A DNA stretch of 64,000 bases from Thermothelomyces thermophilus ATCC 42464. Lineage: Eukaryota; Ascomycota; Sordariomycetes; Sordariales; Chaetomiaceae. The stretch spans positions 3,720,001 through 3,784,000 of the forward strand of contig NC_016474.1 in assembly GCF_000226095.1 (NCBI RefSeq), written 5' to 3'. Below the pieces are notes generated by a model. It saw only the letters and a program-made list of their open reading frames with translations, was not told the DNA's origin and did no database searches. The translations under genes were made by a program, and so were the position numbers. Shown in pieces: positions 56,491 through 64,000 of this stretch. Position 1 is the first letter of the stretch; the number at the start of each line of letters is the position of its first letter.

Positions 56491-57030
56491 CGGTGGTGGA
56501 GGAAGACAGAGCAGGGCCCTTGTGCATCAATTAGAACAAAATGACCCTGGCGTGACACTGCTTCCATTGGGATCCTTCTAAAATCGGAGTATCGGATGTC
56601 CCAATGGAAACGCGGCACACACTACACTACGGATTACCCAGCCTTCGGTTCAGAGGTTCCGACCGGCTGTAAGCGGGGCAACCGGGCGGCCCCCTGTCTC
56701 TGGCTCACGGCAGGGCCATGAGTGCCCCGCATCCGCTATCAAGACCCCCCTGTGACCCACCGACGTCGGAGTCAGTTTTCAGGGCCGCCATCTCGATTTT
56801 TGAAGATTAGTTATGGGTTCACCGCTTTCCTTCGTTTTCAGGCTCGGCGGGCATTGCAGCAAGTGGGTTGTCAGCGGCTAGAAACGGGTCGTCGGCGCGA
56901 GGTGACCACAAGCGCTTTGCTCTTCCTTTCCGTTCCCTTCCCTTAACGCTCGCTATCCCGCTTGTTTTACTCTGTTTCTGTTCTATACTTGTGTGCGATA
57001 TCCCAGAGGACGAGGATAGTCATCACCAAC
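56491..57030. promoter_or_regulatory. divergent promoter region, MFS transporter / sideroflexin
   Basis: 540 nt between divergent starts, so both promoters should lie here. The part nearest 57030 is pyrimidine-rich (TTCCTTTCCGTTCCC near 56923-56940), a common trait of fungal core promoters. No gene recognised. Confidence 0.5.
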
Positions 57031-58377
57031 ATGTCTGCCTCCCTTCCCGGTAACCGGCCGCTTCCCGAGTCACAGTACGACCTCAGCACGTACTGGGGAC
57101 GTGTCAGACATACTGCTGGCATCACGGATCCGAGGTGAGAACATTCAATGGGTGTGAGAGGAGGGGTAGATGCGCCGGTGTGTATCCTCCTGCTTGGTAC
57201 CCCCGCCAGTCTCTGCGCAAACGCCGGATAGGAGACCGGTCGGTTTCTGGGGCGCATGGAGGCCATTGGAAGAGGAACTCAAAGTCCCGGACAGTTCGTT
57301 GACCTTCTCGCTGCCAGGACCCTCTTCGTTGGCAGAGCCGGCCTCGAACAAGCCAAGAATGCCTTGATCGCGTACAAGCAGGGGCAAATACCGTCCATGA
57401 CGCCCGAGCTATGGCGGGCCAAGAAGATTGTCGACTCGACACTGCATCCGGACACGGGCGAGCCGGTCTTCCTGCCCTTTCGCATGTCGTGTTTTGTGCT
57501 TTCCAACTTGGTCGTGACGGCAGGAATGCTGACCCCGGGTCTTGGAGTACGTTTCTAAACTCCTCTTTCTCTCCTACCTTTCCCTCACCTCTCGCCATTC
57601 GCTGACGACCACCGCTATGCATAGAACCGCGGAACGATAGCCTGGCAAGTCGCCAACCAGTCGCTCAACGTTGCCATCAACTATTCCAATTCGAATAAGT
57701 CCTCGCCCCTCTCCTGGTCCAAGATCGCCCAGTCCTACTTCCTCGCCGTCACCGCTTCCTGCTCCGTCGCCGTCGGTCTCAACAGCCTTGTTCCGCGCCT
57801 TAAGAGCCTCTCTCCCTCGACCCGCCTTATCCTCTCGCGCCTGGTGCCCTTCGCCGCGGTCGCCAGCGCGGGTGCCCTCAACGTCTTCCTCATGCGCAGC
57901 GAGGAGATGCGCACGGGTATTGATGTATTCCCTGTCAGGCCGAAACCACAAGAAGCAATCGAAAATGGCGACGCGCTGCAGACGGGCAACCCAGTGGTGG
58001 CAGCAACCATGACAACGTCGGAGAAATCTCAAGGCAACGATGACGGCGCCGCGGAAAAGAGCTTGGGCAAGAGCAAGAAAGCCGCCACGATCGCCGTCGC
58101 CGAGACGGCGGCCAGCCGCGTGTTCAACAGTTCACCCATCATGGTGATCCCGCCGCTGGTGCTGGTACGCCTGCAGCGTACCGCCTGGTTGCGCAAGAAC
58201 CCGCGCTACACTCTTCCCGTCAACCTGGGCCTGATCCTGGTCACCAGCTATGCCGTACTGCCACTCGCCCTGGCCGCCTTCCCGCAGCGTCAGCGACTGA
58301 AGGCCGAGAGCCTGGAGGAGGAGTTCCATGGCCGCGGTGGGGAAGGCGGGTTGGTAGAGTTCAATCGGGGCATTTAG
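57031..58377 (+). CDS. sideroflexin (mitochondrial inner-membrane carrier)
   Basis: Sideroflexin-family protein (yeast Fsf1); animal SFXN1 imports serine into mitochondria for one-carbon metabolism. Exons are 57031-57134, 57318-57546 and 57625-58377 (361 aa). The N-terminus PESQYDLSTYWGRVRHTAGITDPRTLF is the hallmark start of the family. It is followed by LWRAKKIVDSTLHPDTGEPV and PFRMSCFVLSNLVVTAGML, the NQSLNVAINYSN signature, and later spans LVPFAAVASAGALNVFLMR and IMVIPPLVLVRLQ. A polar insert of about 55 residues (MTTSEKSQGNDDG...) near 250-290 makes the protein longer than the usual 320. Location in the mitochondrial inner membrane is known for the family, not shown here. Confidence 0.94.
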
Positions 58378-59295
58378 ACTGCCGGACCACTGGCGAGTCT
58401 CGAGTTCTGCTTGCAGTCTGGAGGCTCATGGGGCAGTTGTCGTGCTCGCCTGGATAGCTGGGTTACAATCCTCCTGCTGCACAGAGCCTAGCACGGCGCT
58501 CTGCTTGGCATAGCTTAGGAGTTTGAGTCTGGAATGGTTTTGGGTCAAGGGTGTTTTTGTTTTCTCAAGTGTAGTTCAGAGGATAGAGAAGGATTGGTGC
58601 TGTCTGATTGGATCATCAGGAGAAGGCGGGTCCTAAACGGCCAGAGACGGAAGTCAAAATCAGCGAACCTCGTGCTTCAAACCCGAGTCTTTTAGGAGCT
58701 CCTGGTCACACCCAGGTTCGACCTGGATACTGAACCGGGTTCCGTGTGATAACCATCCTAGTGAAACAGCTTCTCAGGGTCCTCTGAGTTTTGGGGGGGC
58801 GGGCGAAGCTGTCAGAGCCGAGTGGGGATGTAGAGGCTTTCGAAGTGCAGGTATTCAACTCGAACAAGAAGGGATGGGTGCAACCTCAGCGACCGCAAAT
58901 CTGGCAAGCAGGATTTTTGGTCATCTCGCTCCCAGCCGTGGCTTAAATGCGTCGCAGCACCGTCGCCTTTTTTTTTTTTTTTTTTTTTTTGTTCCAGAAA
59001 AAGATGAACTGCGCGTTCGACTCGCTCCTCGGCTTACAAAACTCCCACCGGCTCAAAGATGGTTTGTAATGGTGGTCACAACAAAGAGTAGAAGGTAGCA
59101 AATGGGACATTCCGCAGGCGAGGAGAACAAAAGGGTTTAGTTGGGTGGTACTGGTGCCCCCGAGCTCCCGGCCATGATTGCTGTTACAACTGGAAGGGAC
59201 GGTGCAAGGTGGTCCATACGACTCGCTTTCCTCGGGCGGTCGGATGTGCAGGCACAGGCCAAGATGAGGTCATCACACGCCTGGTCAGTTTCCAG

Positions 59296-59335
59296 CACTA
59301 CCTACACTACCTACACTACCTACCTTACCTACCTT
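59296..59335. repeat. imperfect CTAC-type tandem repeat
   Basis: Alternating CTACACTAC and TACCTTACC units over about 40 nt in an intergenic region. Confidence 0.75.
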
Positions 59336-60931
59336 GCATGGAGTTCATCAACCACCTTCCTCCGATACTCTTTATCCCTTGCGACTCACGCTTTGCTTTC
59401 CATGCCGGGTAGGAACAGGACTGCGTTTGGCCGAAGCTGCCCGCCTGCCAAAGGGAGAGAGGAGTGCCCAGGGTAAGCCTACCAGTACATACAACCGGCA
59501 TACACGTGCTTCGTAGTCCTAGTTCTTCTGTAAGCGTCGATTATGTCGACTGCTGTAGCGTAAGGGAGAACCGTGACTTGGAAAACTACGACGCATCAAG
59601 CGCTCATCCTTAAGAGGTAGTTACCTGCCCGTTTTCTTTCGTTCACATTTTAAACGCGCTGAACTGTTCTGCGCTGTCGTGTTTGCTCGAAGTACCCTGT
59701 ATGTATGTATGTATTTACCAGCACGGACCGTAGATCACTTGCTCTCGCTACCAACCACGCAGCGAGGGTTTATCCGTGGGACAGCAGCAACAGCGCTTGC
59801 TTGCAGCGGCGGCTGCAGCGGCGGCCGCCAGATAGCATGAACGCCAATGAAAATGAATTCACAGTAGGCTCCTAGAACAAGATAGCATTTTGGCAATTAT
59901 GTACATACATATTACAGTTTGTGGTGCTTTGCTTGGACTTTGCCATATCCCGTGGTCTTCGGGAGGGGAGCAGACCCCTCATCAAGGGCAATCGGTCAAG
60001 GCATCCATGTACAGGCGCCGCTCATGGGTAGCATCTTCTGCGCGGATATTAATTCCCACAGCCCCTTGTTTAGCGTCTCGGATCTAGTCTCGTTTTCATC
60101 CTGCTGATACATAGTAGTGTGCCTCTTGGTACACTAATGTACGGTGCTCCATTAAAGGATTGCAAATGCGCAGGAAATCTGGCTACTTCTGCGCAAGATC
60201 AACAATAGGTTCAGTCCTCCTATCCGCGATACGGAGTATGTCAGATGAAATGTTTAACTCTTATGGCTGGCAACAAAATACTGTCGCGCGGTGGCAGGGA
60301 ATTCAAGCCCGGGTTTGCCTATTGTGGTGTCGCAATTGACTCGTGAGGTGGTGTGGATTGGGTGGTTTGCCGACTTCCCACAACTTGGCTTGGGCCCGCT
60401 GAGGAAAAGAGGAGAGTCAACAAGATCTACTGTGTAACAATCACCGTCAAGGTCTCGTAGCATGGCCCGCATGCGAGGTGCAGTCGATAGTAGACAGATC
60501 ACCCGACAAACGACTTTGGCAGCAACCATCAGTTCCATTTGTGGACTGTTTTCTCATCGACGGGTTTCCCCGGAAGACATGAAAAGCGGAGCAAGGACTG
60601 ATTCAAGTGCTGGCCCACTAGGCAGGCAAGATTCACTCGGCCCATGTCGCACTGTTTGGGGATGTCCAGAGAAGCCCCGCATCGTAGCGAAACCTGGAAG
60701 GGCCCACCGCGATCTTCCAGTGGCGCTTCCTCCGCTGGAATGCTCGAACACGGCGCTGTTGGGGGCTGCGAAGAAGCAGGGCCACCGGTGGTCTTACTAC
60801 GCTTCAAGGGGACGTGAAATGATCTCGCGCGCAATCACTCGTGATACTTAGAACACGACTTTGGCAGTCAGCCGCCGTCATCAGGCCAAGCTGGAGCACG
60901 GTGCCAGGCGCTCATTATGGCCACGGAGTAC

Positions 60932-60950
60932 TGTATGTACTGTACATACA
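60932..60950. repeat. TGTATGTAC palindrome
   Basis: Perfect 19-nt palindrome with arms TGTATGTAC and GTACATACA around a single T. It shares the core with the elements at 5867-5890 and 40526-40600, and like those is intergenic. Confidence 0.85.
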
Positions 60951-61859
60951 TACACGTAAATACATGGGTTTTCACGCATCAACCTCAAGTACCTATCTGC
61001 CTGCCCTACCTACACTAGAAGACCGAGAACGCGGGCGAAAGCGGCGATTCGGCTGCTGAAGTACCCTGTATAGCACCTTCGGAGGCTCCCATTTTCGGGG
61101 ACAAATCGTCTTCCATCGGATCCCATGATACCGCCCGAAATTAATGCATTTCCCATTCTCAACATTCCCGCAAAGTGGTTTTGAAATGCCTTTTAAGATT
61201 AGAAACTTGAGCGAAACCTGGCTCCCTGACGGCGCCGCCGAGCGAAACATGATACGAGTAGTGCAGACCGTAGCAGCCTTAGGCAGTCGCGCAACCCTCG
61301 GCGGCCACAGTGGAAATCCGGTTCTGGTTTCGTCAGGTCCTGCCAGGCTCTGCCACGCACAACGCAGCGTCGCAGCCCAGCCCCAGAGAGCACACAGACC
61401 ACCCACTGAGAGGGTTCGATTTGGGCCCTGCTTGCCTCCCTCCAGCGAGAGACGGCCTTGGGCCGGGCCAAGTTCCAGCTTCGTGACATTGACGCTTTGC
61501 TTCATTTTTCTCCCCTTTCTCGCCCCCGGACGAAATCCTGTCTCTAGAAGGACAAAACCTCGACTCGGGCCTTTGTAGAACAAATGCCGAATACTCTGTC
61601 GACACGGTGTTGTTAGCACCCTAAACTGAGCATCACGCCCAGGCTCCCTAGAGCGGGACGGAGAGACGAATCCCAATTCGAGACGAGACGGATAGTTCCC
61701 CCGGCGCCGTCATTCACCAGTCAGATTCGCTGGGGCTAGTCGTTTATCGAGCCAGCGACCACCTCCGCGTCCCGAGTCCTCTTTCCCCTTCCACATTTTC
61801 CACCACCGCTTCTGGTCCCCACGACCACTTCCCCCCGCGGGTCAACCCAGAGAGCGATA

Positions 61860-64000
61860 ATGTCGACGCCTACGACTGCAACGGCAACGCTGCCTCACTA
61901 CAACCCGCACCATTTCCGCTATTCCCATCACCAGCACCAACACCAGCACCAACACCAGCACCAGCACCAGCCCCAGCCCCAGCACCAGGCGTACCCGCAA
62001 TCAAATTCGTCTGCGTACCGCCCACCGAATCCAATTCTTCCTCCTGCCAGCCGCCTGGCCTACCCATCTCCGGGCTACTCATCCGCTGCGAGCCACACGC
62101 CGGGAAATGGCGTAGCCGCAGGGCCGCCCGACCACGCGAGACTCGCTCCGCACGAACCGGCTGATGGTGATTCCCGACTCGACCACCTCTACACGACCAT
62201 GCCAGCGGCTCCAGCGGCCCAGCCTCGGGCAGAGCAACAACCACCCCGCAAAAGAAGGCGATCGAGAGAGCCCGACTGGAAGGCCTTTTACAAAAATGGT
62301 TTACCCAAAGAGATCATCGTCATCGAGGACACGCCCGAGCCAGAGCAACCGGATGCGGTCGCAGCCGCTTCGCAGGCGCTGACAAACGGCCGACAACACG
62401 CCGCTTCCAATGGCGCACCCGGCTCCTCGGCCAAGAAGCGGAAACGGGATGATGAGCCGACACCCTACGATCCCGTGCACCATAGTGCTGCCATCGGCTC
62501 CCATACCCCAAGCAAGTCCACTGTCGCGAGCGACCGAACAAACTCGGCCATCCACACCACGGCAGCGACCTCGCTTGGCTCGCTTTCGTCGAATGGCCAG
62601 AACGGCCAGTATGAATACGATTCACCAGCGAGCCAGAGGCGAAAGAGAACGACCCGTCAGCAGATCGCCAACGAGGCCAGGCGTCGCGAGGCCGCGGGAT
62701 GTGTTGATGCCCTCGCACACTATCGACCGCCTCCCTTCCCTCCCAAGAAGGCTCGCGACGTGCACATCAAGGTTATCCCGGATGTGAGTAGCCCGGTTCC
62801 GGAACCGCTTTGCCAGTGACAGGCTGCTGACTACCACCTAGCCTCCTAATGCCAAGAACGTCCGCGTCGACGATGACGACGGCCACTATATCGTGGTCCC
62901 GGATAACGATCTGACCGATAGGTGTAAGTCACCCCTCGGCCGTTTTCAATGCCGCCTAGGCACCCCTAGAATCCAGAGACTGATAGACCTCCCTTCACAG
63001 ACAAAATGGTCAAGCTGCTCGGGCAAGGCACGTTTGGCAAGGTCGTACAAGCCAAGGACAAGGTCACCAACAAGTTCGTCGCCATCAAAATCATCCGGTC
63101 TGTACAGAAGTACCGCGAAGCCAGCAAAATCGAACTCCGAGTGCTCGAAACGCTTCGAGCGAATGATGAGGAGAACCGGAACCGGTGCATTCACTTCCGA
63201 GACTGTTTCGACTACCGCGGGCACATCTGCATTGTTATGGATCTGCTCGGCCAGAGTGTGTTCGACTTTTTGAAGAGCAACAATTTCGTGCCCTTCCCGA
63301 ATAGTCAGATCCAGAACTTTGCCCGCCAGCTGTTGACCAGCGTTGCCTGTAAGGAAACTCTTCCCAGACCTCTTGGGGAAACGCGTGTTGACCTTGGCCA
63401 GTTCTCCATGATCTCAACCTGATCCACACGGACCTGAAGCCGGAGAACATCCTTCTCTGCAACAACGAGTACCAGACGTTTACGTACAACAGGAAGATCC
63501 CGTCGGCCAGCACCAACAACAGCAACCGCCAGGCTACCCAAAGAAAGGTGCTGCTCGACACCGAGATTAGGTTGATCGACTTCGGCTCGGCAACTTTTCA
63601 GGACGAATATCACTCATCAGTCGTGTCTACCCGCCATTACCGGGCGCCCGAAATCATCCTGGGGCTGGGATGGTCTTTCCCTTGCGACATCTGGAGCATC
63701 GGCTGCATTCTAGTCGAGTTCTACACCGGCGACGCCCTGTTTCAGACGCACGATAACCTCGAGCATCTGGCGATGATGGAGGCCGTCGTCGACGCCCGGA
63801 TCGACCCAGCGCTCGTCCAGCAGGTCAACAGGATGACGAGGAACGGCGGAAACCCCGCAGCCAAGTGCGTGCCAACCACCCACTCTCCCAGTTTGTTCAT
63901 GGAGATTAACGGATCCTAGGTATTTCAAGCGTCTCAAACTGGACTATCCTCTGCCAGAGACGACGCGCGCATCTAGAAGATTCGTCAAGGCCATGAAGCG
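61860..64000 (+). CDS. LAMMER/CLK-family dual-specificity kinase (3' partial)
   Basis: CLK kinases phosphorylate SR splicing factors; fungal members (Kns1, Lkh1) also act in stress and TOR signalling. Exons are 61860-62783, 62842-62923, 63001-63348, 63402-63864 and 63920 to beyond the window. The N-terminal 300 residues are disordered, with a His-Gln repeat and basic motifs ([19 protein letters not shown]). The kinase domain has [22 protein letters not shown], the CLK-type [11 protein letters not shown] (instead of HRDLKPEN), [29 protein letters not shown] (activation loop) and the LAMMER box [10 protein letters not shown]. The final exon is open at the window end, so the C-terminal lobe is incomplete. 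Splice borders preserve frame throughout; the second intron acceptor gives the conserved [10 protein letters not shown]. Confidence 0.95.
61931..61990 (+). repeat. CAGCAC/CAACAC coding repeat
   Basis: Encodes alternating Gln-His (later Gln-Pro) dipeptides near the N-terminus of the LAMMER kinase. Confidence 0.9.

Larger units (their letters stand above)
58378..61859. other. 3.5-kb gene-free stretch upstream of the LAMMER kinase
   Basis: No gene or tRNA recognised. Features are a T-run at about 58969-58990, an imperfect CTAC/CTACACTAC repeat at 59296-59335, GTAT repeats at 59699-59715 and the palindrome at 60932-60950. A T-arm-like CAGGTTCGACCTG at 58713-58725 does not extend into a tRNA. The last 200 nt are pyrimidine-rich, consistent with the kinase promoter and leader. 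Confidence 0.5.

Noticed and set aside
58713-58725. T-arm-like CAGGTTCGACCTG
   Set aside because: Self-complementary over a short stretch, but no cloverleaf could be built on either side.

Overview
This window is nuclear DNA of a filamentous ascomycete. Genes are split by many short GT-AG introns (about 50-180 nt), coding DNA is GC-rich, and intergenic DNA carries homopolymers and short palindromes. The organism is very probably a Sordariomycete of the Chaetomiaceae. The cellobiose dehydrogenase at 24.7-27.7 kb matches, as I remember it, the CBM1-bearing enzyme of Thermothelomyces (Myceliophthora) thermophilus, including 828 residues and haem and catalytic residues at mature positions 74, 176, 701 and 748. 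The species name is therefore an inference from memory, not a search result.

Layout. 0-10 kb: 3' part of a bacterial-type (mitochondrial) tryptophanyl-tRNA synthetase (+); an eight-exon importin-13/Kap122-like karyopherin (-); Xaa-Pro aminopeptidase P (+); a FUN14-domain mitochondrial membrane protein (-). 10-22.5 kb: a broken kinase-like gene (-); an unrecognised disordered basic protein (+); TIP41 (-); Aurora kinase (+); ATP23 metalloprotease (-); glutamate 5-kinase (+); NIP7 (-). 22.5-34 kb: tRNA-Arg(UCG) (+); cellobiose dehydrogenase (+); a GNAT-domain protein (-); an ARL2-type GTPase (+). 34-44 kb: a 1592-residue protein with a disordered N-terminal half and C-terminal gelsolin repeats (+); Mediator subunit MED10 (-); an unrecognised 701-residue Lys/Ser/Pro-rich protein (-). 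44-64 kb: a 4.9-kb gene-free stretch; a KapC-like bZIP factor (+); an Stm1-like ribosome-associated protein (+); an MFS transporter (-); a sideroflexin (+); a 3.5-kb gene-free stretch; and the 5' part of a LAMMER-family kinase (+), cut by the window end.

Nearly all genes are housekeeping: translation and ribosome biogenesis (TrpRS, NIP7, Stm1), TOR/PP2A signalling (TIP41), mitosis (Aurora, ARL2), mitochondrial biology (FUN14, ATP23, sideroflexin) and proline metabolism (aminopeptidase P, glutamate 5-kinase). They are not arranged as a cluster. CDH is the one obvious secreted biomass-degrading enzyme and stands alone. I found no transposon, retroelement, CRISPR, rRNA gene or defence/toxin locus, and no convincing new multi-gene system. 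The best leads are local: a kinase-like pseudogene, an RFX-like palindrome upstream of Aurora kinase, a dispersed family of TGTATGTAC palindromes, 36-39-nt A/T homopolymers, very small exons and odd splice sites, and a large insertion in the PUA domain of glutamate 5-kinase. Exon borders were placed by eye from splice consensus, frame continuity and family knowledge.
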